From Williamsia herbipolensis (GTDB lineage: Bacteria; Actinomycetota; Actinomycetes; Mycobacteriales; Mycobacteriaceae), in contig NZ_JXYP01000019.1 of NCBI RefSeq assembly GCF_000964005.1, forward strand, positions 55,323 to 119,322: a stretch of 64,000 bases of DNA. Reading direction: 5' to 3'. Below, piece by piece: positions 53,975 to 63,326 of the stretch. The notes beneath the pieces were generated by a model. It had not been told where the DNA came from and did no database searches. It saw nothing but the letters and a program-made list of their open reading frames with translations. The translations under genes were made by a program, and so were the position numbers. Every line of letters starts with the position of its first letter. Positions within the stretch are counted from its first letter, which is position 1.

Positions 53975-54990
53975 GCGGCGAGTCCGGCGATCCGATCGAT
54001 CAGATCGTCGAAGAAGCCATCGGGGTCGGTCGCGGTCGCGATGGCGGCGTTGGGATCCCGCCCCCACATGCCGCGCTCGTCGGCGACGGTGGTGCCGCGT
54101 GTCAGGGTGCCGACGAGTTCGACGTCGACCACGGCGGGGCGGGTGGTGGCCACCGTGGGGTCGAGGGCGACGGCGGCGGCGAACGGGTCGTGCATGTGGG
54201 CGATGTAGCCCTCGTCGTGATCGGCGTGGAACTCGAAGTAGAACCGGATCGCGTCGACGAGGTGACGCACCACCCGGTTGTCGGCCACCGAGCGCAGACC
54301 ACGCTCGTCGGTCACCGAGGGTTGTTCCACCGGGGCGCTGCCCGCCTGCGCGGCCAGACGACCCAGGTGATCGGGGGTCATCACGATCGTCTCGGTGAGG
54401 TCGAGGGGACAGATGACGGGGGCAGGTGCGCCGTCGCGTCCGAAGGCGGCGAACACCCGTTGCGCGGCCTCGGGATCGACGGCGACGTTCCACTCCGAGG
54501 TCGGTGTCGTGTTGCCGGGGTGGTGAAACGTTCCGCCCATCACGACGAGTCGTCGCAGACGCGATGGCAGTTCGGGGTCGCGCTCGATGGCCAGCGCGAG
54601 GTTGGTCAGCGGCCCGGTGACCAGTCCGACGACCTCGCCGGGGCGCTCCGCGGTGATCTCGATCCAGGCGTCGGCGGCCGATCGCGACGACGGTGCACGG
54701 GGTGCGGGCGGCAGGTCGGCGTAGCCGATGCCCAGGGGACCGTGGGTGTCCTCGGTCGTCATCAGCTCCGCGACCAACGGCGCCGACGCGCCGAGACAGA
54801 CCTCGATGTCGTCGCGGTCGCACAGCTCGAGCCAGGCGAGGTTGTTGGCGCACACCACGTCCGCGGGCACGTTGCCGGCCGTGGAGAGGACGGCGAGGAG
54901 GTCGGCGTCGGGATGGGACAGCAGGTACAGCAACGCCAGGGAGTCGTCGATGCCGGTGTCGCAGTCGAACACGATGGGGTGCACGGTCAC
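53962..54990 (-). CDS. Inosine/uridine-preferring nucleoside hydrolase family protein
   Basis: Nucleoside N-ribohydrolase-like protein of 342 residues. The calcium-binding N-terminal motif is FDCDTGIDDSLALLYLL (DxDxxxDD), with VTGPLTNLALAI, VVMGGTFHHPGNTTPTSEWN and the late HMHDPFAAAVALDP aspartate, all expected for the fold. It hydrolyses a purine or pyrimidine nucleoside to base and ribose; specificity cannot be told. It starts at GTG 54990. It lies on the other strand from the nitrilase cluster, so it is probably not part of it, although release of bases could serve nitrogen salvage. Confidence 0.88.
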   Translation of the reverse strand: MTVHPIVFDCDTGIDDSLALLYLLSHPDADLLAVLSTAGNVPADVVCANNLAWLELCDRDDIEVCLGASAPLVAELMTTEDTHGPLGIGYADLPPAPRAPSSRSAADAWIEITAERPGEVVGLVTGPLTNLALAIERDPELPSRLRRLVVMGGTFHHPGNTTPTSEWNVAVDPEAAQRVFAAFGRDGAPAPVICPLDLTETIVMTPDHLGRLAAQAGSAPVEQPSVTDERGLRSVADNRVVRHLVDAIRFYFEFHADHDEGYIAHMHDPFAAAVALDPTVATTRPAVVDVELVGTLTRGTTVADERGMWGRDPNAAIATATDPDGFFDDLIDRIAGLAAQVR

Positions 54991-54999
54991 CCGCGCACA

Positions 55000-55485
55000 C
55001 TATCCGCCGTGTGTGTCGACGGCGTCGAGGAGGACGTCGCGGGTGAGTTCGAGCTGGCCGAGATGTTGGGCGAGCTCGCGCAGGATGTGCAGGACGATCC
55101 ACTGCGGCGTCGCCTCGGCGATGTCGGCGGTGCGGGTCGACCCGCGTACGTCGCGGTCGCGGACCCCCTCGGTGACGGCGATGTGCAGCCAGTCGCCGAC
55201 GCGTGTCCGCACGTCGTCGACGGCGTCACACAGGGCCGCGGTGGTGCCGGTGGCGTGGAACTCGGCGGCGCGGTCACGGGGGATCTGCTCGCCACCGATG
55301 ACACTGCCGGCCCAGAACTTCGTCAGCTCGACGCAGTGGAACACGATCGCGTACGGCGAATTCGTCTGCGGCAGCGGCGGGGTCGTGTTCACGAGGCCGT
55401 CGCCGAGGTCGGCGACGATCGTCCGCATCGACACCAACGTCTCGTCGATGATCGTCGCCGCGGCCGCGTGCAGGGGATCGGTCAC
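55000..55485 (-). CDS. DinB-like/mycothiol-dependent-type four-helix protein
   Basis: Protein of about 161 residues with the helical pattern of the DinB/DUF664 superfamily: TIIDETLVSMRTIVADL, YAIVFHCVELTKFWAGSVI with a metal-ligand type histidine, and WIVLHILRELAQHLGQLELT with two further histidines (HILxxLxxHLGQ). These three histidines form the usual metal site. Many actinobacterial members use mycothiol. The GTG at 55485 overlaps the stop of the zinc-finger SDR gene, so the two are expressed together. The substrate is unknown. Confidence 0.75.
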   Translation of the reverse strand: MTDPLHAAAATIIDETLVSMRTIVADLGDGLVNTTPPLPQTNSPYAIVFHCVELTKFWAGSVIGGEQIPRDRAAEFHATGTTAALCDAVDDVRTRVGDWLHIAVTEGVRDRDVRGSTRTADIAEATPQWIVLHILRELAQHLGQLELTRDVLLDAVDTHGG

Positions 55486-56906
55486 CACGGGTACCGCTCG
55501 AAGTCCTTGAGGAAGCAGCCGTAGAGGTCGATCCCGTTCTCGCCGTCGACGATCGGGTGGTACACCCGCGCCGCGCCGTCGACGAGATCGAGGGGCGCAC
55601 GGAAACCCTCGTCGGCCAGACGCATCTTCGACTCGTGCGGACGCTCGTCGGTGATCCACCCGGTGTCGACCGCGGTCACCAGGATGCCGTCGTCGAACAA
55701 CTCCCCGGCGCTGGTGCGGGTCAACATGTTCAGGGCCGCTTTCGCCATGTTCGTGTGCGGATGTCCCGGCCCCTTGTAGCCGCGCGAGAAGATGCCCTCC
55801 ATCGCCGACACGTTGACCACGTACTTGCGTCGGGCGGGTGAGGCCCGCAGCGCAGGGGTGAGGCGAGACAGCAGGATGAACGGCGCCACGCTGTTGCACA
55901 GTTGGACCTCGAGGAGTTCGAGCGGGTCGACGTGGTCGACCGACGCGACCCAGCTGTTGGAGCTCACCAGGTCGGGGAGCAGTCCACCGGCGTCGACGGC
56001 CGTGCCGTCGGCGATGCGCGCCGGTGATGCCGAGCCGGCCGTCATCGCCAGGGCCGCCAACGATTCCGCGGCCGCGTCGGAACTCGACCCGCCGGCGAGG
56101 GCGTTGGGGTGCAGCTCCGAGCTGTCGCCCATCATGAGGGCGGGGATGGCCGCCGCGGCGCCGCGCAGGGGAGCGGCCTCGGCGTCGACGAGGGAGCGGT
56201 ACGACCCCGGCGACCGACGGACGGTCTGCGCGGCGTTGTTGACCAGGATGTCGAGGTGGCCACGCGCGGCGACCGAATCGGCCAGGGCCACCACCTGCGC
56301 CGGGTCACGCAGATCGATGCCGACGATGGTGAGTCGGTGCAGCCAGTCGTCGGCGTCGGTCTGCCGTGCGAACCGGCGGGCGGCGTCGCGGGGGAACCGC
56401 GTGGTGATGGTCAGCTCGGCGCCGTCGCGGAGCAGCATCAGCGCGATGTACATGCCGATCTTGGCGCGTCCCCCGGTCAGCAGCGCGCGGCGGCCGCGCA
56501 GATCGGTGCGCTGGTTGCGGCGTGCGCGGTTGTCCGCGGCGCAGTCCGGACACAGTTGATGGTGAAACGCGTTGACCTCGGTGTACTCGGTCTTGCAGAT
56601 GTAGCAGGCCTGAGGACGGATGAGGTGCCCGGCCACACCGGTGCCGTCACCGGACAGACCGATACCGGCGGTCTCGTCGTCGATGCGATCGGCCGACCCG
56701 GTGGCGGTGGCGCCCAACACGGCACGGTCGGCGGCGAGGCGCTCGGCGTGACGCGCCTTCTTCTTCGACCGTTTGGCGAGCTTGAACATGTGGGCCACCG
56801 CGCGCTGCACCTCGATCGAGTCGGGATGCCCCGTGTCCATGGTCGCCACCTGATCGAGGACACGCCGGACCGTGGCCATGTCGGCAGGATCGATCGGTGA
56901 GGTCAC
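55482..56906 (-). CDS. SDR-fold protein with N-terminal zinc-binding motif and altered active site
   Basis: Protein of about 474 residues. Residues 1-95 are helical and basic (KRSKKKARHAERLAADRAV); residues 101-122 form a likely zinc site, CYICKTEY then HHQLCPDC (C-x2-C, HH, C-x2-C). An SDR domain follows: ALLTGGRAKIGMYIALML, NNAAQTVRR, then an insert of about 100 residues, VVNVSAMEGIF, and NMAKAALNML. The YxxxK tyrosine is replaced by Thr (TNMAK). It ends with FLKDFERYPW. Homologues with this layout occur elsewhere but I know of no assigned function. GTG 56906 was chosen; ATG 56879 is the alternative. Confidence 0.78.
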   Translation of the reverse strand: MTSPIDPADMATVRRVLDQVATMDTGHPDSIEVQRAVAHMFKLAKRSKKKARHAERLAADRAVLGATATGSADRIDDETAGIGLSGDGTGVAGHLIRPQACYICKTEYTEVNAFHHQLCPDCAADNRARRNQRTDLRGRRALLTGGRAKIGMYIALMLLRDGAELTITTRFPRDAARRFARQTDADDWLHRLTIVGIDLRDPAQVVALADSVAARGHLDILVNNAAQTVRRSPGSYRSLVDAEAAPLRGAAAAIPALMMGDSSELHPNALAGGSSSDAAAESLAALAMTAGSASPARIADGTAVDAGGLLPDLVSSNSWVASVDHVDPLELLEVQLCNSVAPFILLSRLTPALRASPARRKYVVNVSAMEGIFSRGYKGPGHPHTNMAKAALNMLTRTSAGELFDDGILVTAVDTGWITDERPHESKMRLADEGFRAPLDLVDGAARVYHPIVDGENGIDLYGCFLKDFERYPW

Positions 56907-56981
56907 GGGAGGCCAGTGTAGAGAGACCGTGCGTCCGGCACGAACCGTCTCGACACCGCCCGGCTGTGCTAGAAGGGTGGC

Positions 56982-57533
56982 GTGACCGACACGCGCTCCG
57001 CGGACCCGATCGCCGGCCCTCACCTCTGCGTCATGGGCGTCAGCGGAGTGGGGAAGACGACCATCGCCCAGGGCCTCGCCGAGCGGCTGCACCGTCCGTT
57101 CGGCGATGCCGACGACCTCCATCCGGCGGCGAACATCGAGAAGATGGCGAACGGACATCCCCTCACCGACGCCGACCGGGCGCCGTGGCTCGACGCGGTC
57201 GTCGCGTGGCTCGACGACCACGACGGTGACGGTGACGGTGACGGGGAGACCACCGTGTTCGCCTGTTCGGCGCTGCGCCGTGCGTACCGGGACCGGATCG
57301 CCCGGGCACGGGCCGGGGTCGTCTTCGTGCACCTGACCGCGCCCACCGACGAACTGCGGCGTCGCCTCGAGGGGCGCACGGGGCACTACATGAAGGTGAC
57401 CATGTTGGAGTCGCAGCTCGCGACGCTGGAGGACCTCGAGCCCGACGAACGGGGTGTGAGCGTCGAGACGGCGGGGTCGGTCGACGACACGATCGATGCC
57501 GTGGAGAAGGCCTTGCGAGAGATGGTGCCGTGA
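56982..57533 (+). CDS. gntK: Gluconate kinase
   Basis: P-loop kinase of 183 residues that phosphorylates D-gluconate to 6-phosphogluconate. Motifs: [64 protein letters not shown] and TGHYMKVTMLESQLATLE, all typical. A run of DGDGDGDGE about residue 82 is encoded by GACGGT repeats at about 57222-57246 and lies in a surface loop. It starts at GTG 56982, divergent from the SDR gene with 75 bases between. Length fits the family. Confidence 0.92.
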   Translation: MTDTRSADPIAGPHLCVMGVSGVGKTTIAQGLAERLHRPFGDADDLHPAANIEKMANGHPLTDADRAPWLDAVVAWLDDHDGDGDGDGETTVFACSALRRAYRDRIARARAGVVFVHLTAPTDELRRRLEGRTGHYMKVTMLESQLATLEDLEPDERGVSVETAGSVDDTIDAVEKALREMVP

Positions 57534-57556
57534 GACCGGCGAGAACCGAAAGAGTG

Positions 57557-57642
57557 TGTCCGGAGGGGGACTTGAACCCCCACGTCCGTTAATAGGACAC
57601 TAGCACCTCAAGCTAGCGCGTCTGCCATTCCGCCACCCGGAC
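57557..57642 (-). tRNA. tRNA-Leu (anticodon GAG)
   Basis: Read on the minus strand from 57642: acceptor stem GTCCGGG pairing with TCCGGAC, discriminator A, D arm GCGGAATGGCAGACGC, anticodon stem CTAGC/GCTAG with loop TTGAGGT (GAG), a class II variable arm closed by GTCC and GGAC, and T arm with GTTCAAGTC. CCA is not encoded. The long variable arm supports leucine. Confidence 0.96.
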
Positions 57643-57747
57643 ATGTACGGGCGATGACGCCCATGTGAGTGCCGGACTACGTTAACCGACCCGATCGTCG
57701 GATCCCAAATCCCCACTCCACCGAGGCGCCCGCGGGCGGGTGACAGG

Positions 57748-59136
57748 ATGGTTCCCGTGACCGACAACCCCGCATCCGACGCCCCCGGTTCCGAGACGTC
57801 CGACCCCGGCGGTCCGAGGGCGACCGACGAGGTCGTCGACCTCGTGAGCCGACTCATCCGGTTCGACACCAGCAACACCGGCGATCTCGCGACCACGGTC
57901 GGCGAGGAGGAGTGCGCGCGGTGGGTCGCACAGCAGCTCGCCGATGTCGGATACGAGACGGAGTACGTCGAGTCCGGCCAACCGGGTCGCGGCAACGTCT
58001 TCGCCCGCCTGCCCGGCGCCGACCGCGAACGCGGGACCCTGCTCCTGCACACCCACCTCGACGTGGTCCCCGCGCGACCCGAGGACTGGAGCGTGCACCC
58101 GTTCTCGGGGTCGGTGAAAGACGGATACGTGTGGGGCCGCGGCGCGATCGACATGAAGGACATGGTCGGGATGGCGCTGGCGCTGGCGCGGCAATTCCGT
58201 CGCGACGGCACCGTGCCGCCGCGCGACATCGTGTTCGCGTTCCTCGCCGACGAGGAGGCCGGTGGCAAGTGGGGATCGCACTGGCTCGTCGAGAACCGGC
58301 CGGATCTGTTCGAGGGCATCACCGAGGCCGTCGGTGAGGTCGGCGGCTACTCGCTCACCGTCGACACCCCGGACGGCTCCACCAAGCGGCTCTACCTGGT
58401 GGAGACGGCGGAGAAGGGCATCGCGTGGATGAAGTTGACCGCGACCGCCACCGCCGGCCACGGGTCGTTCCTGCACGAGAACAACGCCGTCACGATCCTC
58501 GCCGAGGCGGTCGCGAAGCTGGGCCGCCACACCTTCCCGCTCGTGATGACCGAATCGGTGTCGGAGTTCCTGGCCGCGGTCAGCGAGGAGTCGACGCTGC
58601 AGCTCGACGCCACGTCCCCGGACCTCGAGACGACGCTGTTCAAGCTCGGGTCGATCGCGCGGATCGTGGGCGCCACGCTGCGTGACACCGCGAACCCGAC
58701 GATGCTCGACGCCGGGTACAAGGCCAACGTGATCCCGCAGACCGCCACCGCGGTCGTCGACTGCCGCGTACTACCGGGCCGCCAGGCGCAGTTCGAGGCC
58801 GAGGTCGACGAACTGATCGGTCCCGACGTGACGCGGGAGTGGGTGACCAAGCTCGACTCCTACGAGACGACCTTCGACGGCGACCTCGTGGACGCCATGA
58901 ACGACGCGATCCTGGCGTTCGATCCCGATGGGCGGACGGTGCCGTACATGCTCTCCGGCGGCACCGATGCGAAGGCGTTCGCCAAACTCGGTATCCGGTG
59001 TTTCGGGTTCGCCCCACTGCAGCTCCCGCCGGATCTCGATTTCGCGGCACTGTTCCACGGCGTGGACGAGCGCGTGCCGGTCGACGGCCTGCTGTTCGGC
59101 ACCCGCGTCCTCGAGCACTTCCTGCTGCACAGCTGA
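57748..59136 (+). CDS. M20/M25/M40 family metallopeptidase (Rv2141c-like)
   Basis: Dizinc peptidase/amidohydrolase of 462 residues. Zinc ligands are seen in [11 protein letters not shown] (HxD), [13 protein letters not shown] (bridging Asp), [13 protein letters not shown] (Glu-Glu) and a late [11 protein letters not shown] histidine. The lid/dimer domain spans about residues 200-340. It cleaves a dipeptide or N-acyl amino acid; specificity is unknown. The ATG at 57748 or the GTG three codons later are both possible. It is followed by the PEBP gene, as in Rv2141c-Rv2140c. Confidence 0.9.
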   Translation: MVPVTDNPASDAPGSETSDPGGPRATDEVVDLVSRLIRFDTSNTGDLATTVGEEECARWVAQQLADVGYETEYVESGQPGRGNVFARLPGADRERGTLLLHTHLDVVPARPEDWSVHPFSGSVKDGYVWGRGAIDMKDMVGMALALARQFRRDGTVPPRDIVFAFLADEEAGGKWGSHWLVENRPDLFEGITEAVGEVGGYSLTVDTPDGSTKRLYLVETAEKGIAWMKLTATATAGHGSFLHENNAVTILAEAVAKLGRHTFPLVMTESVSEFLAAVSEESTLQLDATSPDLETTLFKLGSIARIVGATLRDTANPTMLDAGYKANVIPQTATAVVDCRVLPGRQAQFEAEVDELIGPDVTREWVTKLDSYETTFDGDLVDAMNDAILAFDPDGRTVPYMLSGGTDAKAFAKLGIRCFGFAPLQLPPDLDFAALFHGVDERVPVDGLLFGTRVLEHFLLHS

Positions 59137-59230
59137 CCGGCGGGGAACACGTACACGGTTCCCGGGCGTTGGACTGCCACGATGCGCCCGCCCGGGTGCA
59201 CGTGATCTCGAAAGGATGTGCGCAACACCC

Positions 59231-59773
59231 ATGTCGAGCTACAACCCGTACGACGCCCTGCCCGACCTCCCGACGTTCACCGTCACCTCGGAGAGCTTCG
59301 CCGACGGCGAGGCCTTCGCGCAGCCGCAGGTCAGCGGCATCATGGGCGCCGGGGGAGACGACGCCTCACCGCAGGTGAGCTGGTCGGGATTCCCCGAGGG
59401 CACCAAGAGCTTCGCGGTCACCGTCTACGACCCCGACGCACCGACCGCGTCGGGCTTCTGGCACTGGGCCGTCGCCGACATCCCGGTGTCGACCACCTCG
59501 CTTCCCGAGGGCGCCGGTGACGAGAACGGCAGCGGTCTCCCGGTGGGAGCGGTCACCCTTGCCGGTGACGCCTCGGCGAAGCGCTTCATCGGCGCCGCAC
59601 CGCCGCCCGGGCACGGTCCGCACCGCTACTTCCTCGTCGTCCATGCCGTCGACGTCGAGTCGCTGGGCCTGCCCGAGGACGCGACACCTGCGTTCCTGGG
59701 GTTCAACCTGTTCAGCCACGCCATCGGGCGCGCGGTCATCCACGCGACCTACGAGCAGGCTGCCGAGGACTGA
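59231..59773 (+). CDS. PEBP family protein (YbhB/YbcL, Rv2140c-like)
   Basis: Phosphatidylethanolamine-binding-protein fold, 180 residues. Typical segments: [36 protein letters not shown], and [15 protein letters not shown] around the anion pocket. The M. tuberculosis homologue Rv2140c (TB18.6) belongs to the same family and has the same neighbours. Bacterial members have been proposed to bind lipids or inhibit proteases. The start at ATG 59231 follows AAAGGATG. It converges on pyrD with a strong bidirectional hairpin between. Confidence 0.92.
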   Translation: MSSYNPYDALPDLPTFTVTSESFADGEAFAQPQVSGIMGAGGDDASPQVSWSGFPEGTKSFAVTVYDPDAPTASGFWHWAVADIPVSTTSLPEGAGDENGSGLPVGAVTLAGDASAKRFIGAAPPPGHGPHRYFLVVHAVDVESLGLPEDATPAFLGFNLFSHAIGRAVIHATYEQAAED

Positions 59774-59803
59774 CACACACAAACCTGGCGGTCATCGTGC
59801 GAC

Positions 59804-59837
59804 GAACGCCCCTCACGCAGCTGCGTGGGGGGCGTTC
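59804..59837. terminator. Bidirectional terminator overlapping the pyrD 3' end
   Basis: Arms GAACGCCCC (59804-59812) and GGGGCGTTC (59829-59837) enclose the palindrome CACGCAG-CTGCGTG, with one T-G pair, so all 34 bases can fold. The stop codon and last few codons of pyrD lie inside the stem. It serves the convergent PEBP and pyrD genes. Confidence 0.85.
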
Positions 59838-60928
59838 TCGCTTCCCACCGCCTCGCGCAACGACGAGAAGCCCTGCGCGCGAAGGCGTTGCGCGATCCCG
59901 TCGTGGATGTCGCGCACCCACATGGGACCGCCGTAGATGAAACCCGTGTACCCCTGGACGAGGGACGCCCCGGCGCAGATCCGCTCCCACGCCTGCTCGG
60001 GGGTCTCGATACCGCCCACCGACACCAGTGCGACGCGGTCGCCCACACGCCGATAGAGCTGACGCAGGACCGCCAGCGACCGGTCGGCCAACGGGGCGCC
60101 CGACAGACCGCCGGCACCGATCCGCGCCACCTCGTCGGCGTCGGTCGTCAGGCCACCGCGGCCGATGGTGGTGTTGGTGCACACGATGCCGGCGAGTCCG
60201 AGTTCCACCGCGAGGTCGGCGACGTCGTCGATGTCGGCGTCGGACAGGTCGGGGGCGATCTTCACCAGCACCGGGATGTCGGCGAGCTCCAGCACCGCGG
60301 CCAGCAGCGGTCGCAGCGACGCGACGGCCTGAAGGTCGCGCAGCCCGGGGGTGTTGGGGGAGCTGACGTTGACGACGAGGAAGTCGGCGAGCGGGGCGAG
60401 CAGACGGGTGCTGGTGCGGTAGTCGTCGACGGCCTCCTCGGGCGCGGCGAGCTTCGTCTTGCCGATGTTCGCGCCCACCGGGATCGACCCCGGTCCGCGA
60501 CGGCGCCGACCCAGTCGGTGCGCGGCGGCCGCAGCGCCGTGGTTGTTGAACCCCATGCGGTTGATCAGCGCTCGGTCGGCGGGGAGCCGGAACAACCTCG
60601 GCTGCGGATTGCCGGGCTGGGCCGAGCCGGTGACGGTGCCGATCTCGATGAACCCGAAACCCATTCCGGGCCAGGCGTCGATGGCCTCGGCGTTCTTGTC
60701 GAAGCCCGCCGCGAGACCCAGGGGTGCGGGGAAGTCGACGCCGAACACCTGTGACCGCAAGATCGGGTCGGTCGGCGCGAACAACCGGGTCGTGGCGGCC
60801 AGAACAGGTCTGCGCGGTCCCAGGGTCGACAGCGCGCGTGAGATCAGCGTGTGGATGCGTTCCGCCGGCAGCAGGAACATGCCCCGCAGTGCGAGGGGAT
60901 AGAGCAGTCGATACAGCCGATCGATCAC
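59813..60928 (-). CDS. pyrD: Dihydroorotate dehydrogenase (quinone, class 2)
   Basis: Flavoprotein of 371 residues, fourth step of pyrimidine synthesis, using membrane quinones. Class 2 features: the N-terminal membrane-associated helices ([19 protein letters not shown]), [47 protein letters not shown] with the catalytic Ser, and the FMN site in [20 protein letters not shown]. The GTG at 60928 overlaps the stop of the DUF5703 gene (GTGA). It matches the Rv2139 neighbourhood. Confidence 0.95.
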   Translation of the reverse strand: MIDRLYRLLYPLALRGMFLLPAERIHTLISRALSTLGPRRPVLAATTRLFAPTDPILRSQVFGVDFPAPLGLAAGFDKNAEAIDAWPGMGFGFIEIGTVTGSAQPGNPQPRLFRLPADRALINRMGFNNHGAAAAAHRLGRRRRGPGSIPVGANIGKTKLAAPEEAVDDYRTSTRLLAPLADFLVVNVSSPNTPGLRDLQAVASLRPLLAAVLELADIPVLVKIAPDLSDADIDDVADLAVELGLAGIVCTNTTIGRGGLTTDADEVARIGAGGLSGAPLADRSLAVLRQLYRRVGDRVALVSVGGIETPEQAWERICAGASLVQGYTGFIYGGPMWVRDIHDGIAQRLRAQGFSSLREAVGSENAPHAAA

Positions 60929-61179
60929 CGGTGCACCTGCGCCGGAGCGGTGTCGGGGCTGGTGCGGGTCCGCTTGCGCCGCAACAGCACCTTGCGGCTG
61001 CCGTCGGTGTACAGGCGGACCCGGGAGATCTCCCACCCGCCGAACTCGGCCTCGATGGCCAGGCGCATCGACGCCGTCACCCGCGTGACGTCGGGCGGCA
61101 GACGCAGGGGCACGTACTCGTAGTCCTCGGCGCTGCGGATCTCGTTCCACTCGGCGGGGAACGCGGTGGAACGGGTCAT
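60925..61179 (-). CDS. DUF5703 family protein (Rv2137c-like)
   Basis: Small protein of 84 residues: [20 protein letters not shown] followed by [20 protein letters not shown] and a basic tail [12 protein letters not shown]. It is a conserved actinobacterial family always near pyrD; the function is unknown. The ATG at 61179 follows GAGGG. The stop overlaps the pyrD start, so it is translationally coupled to it; LppL lies just upstream on the same strand. Confidence 0.82.
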   Translation of the reverse strand: MTRSTAFPAEWNEIRSAEDYEYVPLRLPPDVTRVTASMRLAIEAEFGGWEISRVRLYTDGSRKVLLRRKRTRTSPDTAPAQVHR

Positions 61180-61234
61180 ACGGCCCTCGGATCCACGTCG
61201 CACTGTGCCTCCCGGATTCTCGTCGTCACCACGG

Positions 61235-62296
61235 TCACCCGCTGACGGCCTGCAGCCCGTCGCCGCGGGCCGAGAGCAGGTAGACGGTGCCGGTCGCGCT
61301 GTCGACCACCATCGCATCGGCCTGGCCCACCGTGGCCACGCGGCGCTTCTCGGTCGGGATCCCCGACGCGAGGTCGAACGCGATGGCCTCGTTGTCGCCG
61401 GTGGTCGCGACCCACGCCAGGTTGCGGACGTCGTCATATCCTACGGCGTAGGGTCCGTCGGCCACCGGATAGCGGAACTTGGTGAGCAGCGGGTCGCCGT
61501 CGAAACCGAGGAACTCGCCCCCGCGGGTGTCGGTGGCGAGGAACCGTCCGTAGTGGTCGACGACGAGATTGGTCGCACCGTCGCCCGTCCGCAGCGCCTC
61601 GCCCAGCGACCCGTCGGACATGTCCACCGAGGTCACCGACGACTGCGCACGATCGAGGGCCACCACCTGATCGGATTTCCCGGCCCGCGCCGCCACGGCG
61701 AGTTCGTCGACCCGGACCAGCCCGTCGACGGTCCGCACGACGCGACGATCGGCTCCGACCTCGACGATCTTCCCGTCGGCGGTACCGATGATCACCGAAC
61801 CGTTCGACAGGCGCCCCACGCTCAACGGCTCGCCGACGGCCACGTCGTGACCCTGTGCGACACCGGTCGCGAGGTCGACGTCGACGAGGGTCGAGGGCGC
61901 GACAGCCACGAGGTCGTCGCCCGACACCGCGCCGATCGACGACGCCGCCTCGGGCAGGGGGATCGTCCGGGTCACGACGGGCGCGGTCGGTGCGGCGGTG
62001 GAGTACACGACGACCGATCGGCGGTCGGCACCGAGCACGACGACGCGTTTCCCCGCCGAATCGAGGACGAGCGACGTCGAGGCGGGGGCCGCGACCACCG
62101 ATCCGGCCGGGCGGTCGGTGCCGGTGGGCGCGGGCAGCGCCGTCTGCGGGACGGTCGTGGCGACGCCGGGGGAGTCCGACGAACCGCTGCCGCACGCCGA
62201 CACCGTGACGAGGAGGACGGCCGCCAGCACGGCGCCGGCGGTGTGTCGGGCGGCCGCGTGTCGAGCGGCCGGGCGGGTTGCGGGCATGAGAACCAT
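61235..62296 (-). CDS. lppL: Lipoprotein LppL-like (beta-propeller)
   Basis: Probable surface lipoprotein of about 353 residues. The N terminus is basic, then a hydrophobic helix (AGAVLAAVLLVTVSA) ending in the lipobox VSAC with the lipidated cysteine. The rest is beta-rich with about six repeated strands ending in Val/Asp-rich turns (for example GETSID-like, DNEAIAFDLASGIP, GTVYLLSARGDGL), suggesting a seven-bladed type propeller. Rv2138 (LppL) has this position next to pyrD. Starts at 62296 and 62287 are possible. The ligand or partner is unknown. Confidence 0.85.
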   Translation of the reverse strand: MVLMPATRPAARHAAARHTAGAVLAAVLLVTVSACGSGSSDSPGVATTVPQTALPAPTGTDRPAGSVVAAPASTSLVLDSAGKRVVVLGADRRSVVVYSTAAPTAPVVTRTIPLPEAASSIGAVSGDDLVAVAPSTLVDVDLATGVAQGHDVAVGEPLSVGRLSNGSVIIGTADGKIVEVGADRRVVRTVDGLVRVDELAVAARAGKSDQVVALDRAQSSVTSVDMSDGSLGEALRTGDGATNLVVDHYGRFLATDTRGGEFLGFDGDPLLTKFRYPVADGPYAVGYDDVRNLAWVATTGDNEAIAFDLASGIPTEKRRVATVGQADAMVVDSATGTVYLLSARGDGLQAVSG

Positions 62297-62367
62297 AGTG
62301 GCGCACGGTTCGATGCGGTCGTGCGCTCAGGTCGGGCGGGGTGTGGCCGTGACGTAGCATTCGCGCG

Positions 62368-63210
62368 GTGACCGATGCGATGACGTGGACCCAGGCCGTG
62401 GTGTTGGGGGCCGTCCAGGGCCTCACCGAGTTCCTCCCCGTGTCGTCCTCGGGGCATCTGCGCATCGTGTCCGGGGTGTTCTTCGGCGACGACGCCGGCG
62501 CCTCGTTCACCGCGGTCACACAGTTGGGGACCGAGGCGGCGGTGCTCCTCTACTTCGCCCGCGACATCGTGCGCATCGTCGCCGCGTGGTTCCGCGGCCT
62601 CTTCTCCGCCGAGCAGCGGGGCCTCGACTACCGCATCGGGTGGTACGTGATCTTTGCCACGATCCCGATCGGGTTGCTCGGATTCGTCTTCAAGGACCAG
62701 ATCCGCACCGGCGCACGGAACCTCTGGCTGATCGCCACGATGCTCATCGTGTTCTCGGCCGTCATCGTCCTCGCCGAGCGATACGGCAAGCGCCGCCGCC
62801 CGATCGAGGAGCTGACCCTGCGCGACGGCGTCACCATGGGCCTCGCGCAGTGCCTCGCGCTCATCCCGGGGGTCTCGCGCTCGGGCGCCACCGCCAGTGC
62901 CGGCCTGTTCCTCGGCCTCCAGCGGGAGGCGGCGGTGCGCTTCTCCTTCCTGCTGGCCATCCCCGCGGTCACCGCGTCGGGGCTGTTCAGCCTCCCCGAC
63001 GCCTTCTCGCCCAGCGGCGACGGCCTCGAGGCCAGCGGTCCACAGCTCCTGGTCGCGACGGTCATCGCCTTCGTCATCGGCTTCGCATCGATCGCCTGGC
63101 TCCTGCGTTTCGTCGCGAAACACTCACTGAACTGGTTCGTGGGCTACCGCGTCATCGTGGGGCTCGTGGTCCTGGGTCTGCTCGCGGGCGGGGTCGTCAG
63201 CGCGACCTGA
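62368..63210 (+). CDS. uppP: Undecaprenyl-diphosphate phosphatase (BacA)
   Basis: Membrane enzyme of 280 residues that dephosphorylates undecaprenyl (decaprenyl) diphosphate so the carrier can be reused in cell wall synthesis; overexpression gives bacitracin resistance. The two active-site regions are visible: [21 protein letters not shown] and [20 protein letters not shown], in an eight-helix protein. It starts at GTG 62368, divergent from LppL. The homologue is Rv2136c, and the downstream phosphatase gene matches Rv2135c. Confidence 0.94.
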   Translation: MTDAMTWTQAVVLGAVQGLTEFLPVSSSGHLRIVSGVFFGDDAGASFTAVTQLGTEAAVLLYFARDIVRIVAAWFRGLFSAEQRGLDYRIGWYVIFATIPIGLLGFVFKDQIRTGARNLWLIATMLIVFSAVIVLAERYGKRRRPIEELTLRDGVTMGLAQCLALIPGVSRSGATASAGLFLGLQREAAVRFSFLLAIPAVTASGLFSLPDAFSPSGDGLEASGPQLLVATVIAFVIGFASIAWLLRFVAKHSLNWFVGYRVIVGLVVLGLLAGGVVSAT

Positions 63211-63326
63211 CCGCCCGGACTCCTGTCGGCGGTCGTGTCCCATCCGCTGCGATGCCCGGTTGCGCTCGCCGCGAACGCGCACCTCGACGACGGCGGTCGC
63301 GCCCACCTCCCGCATAGGGTGGTCAA

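Noticed and set aside
53962..54990. Nucleoside hydrolase as a tenth member of the nitrilase cluster
   Set aside because: It is on the opposite strand, convergent and without the shared motif; adjacency alone is not enough.
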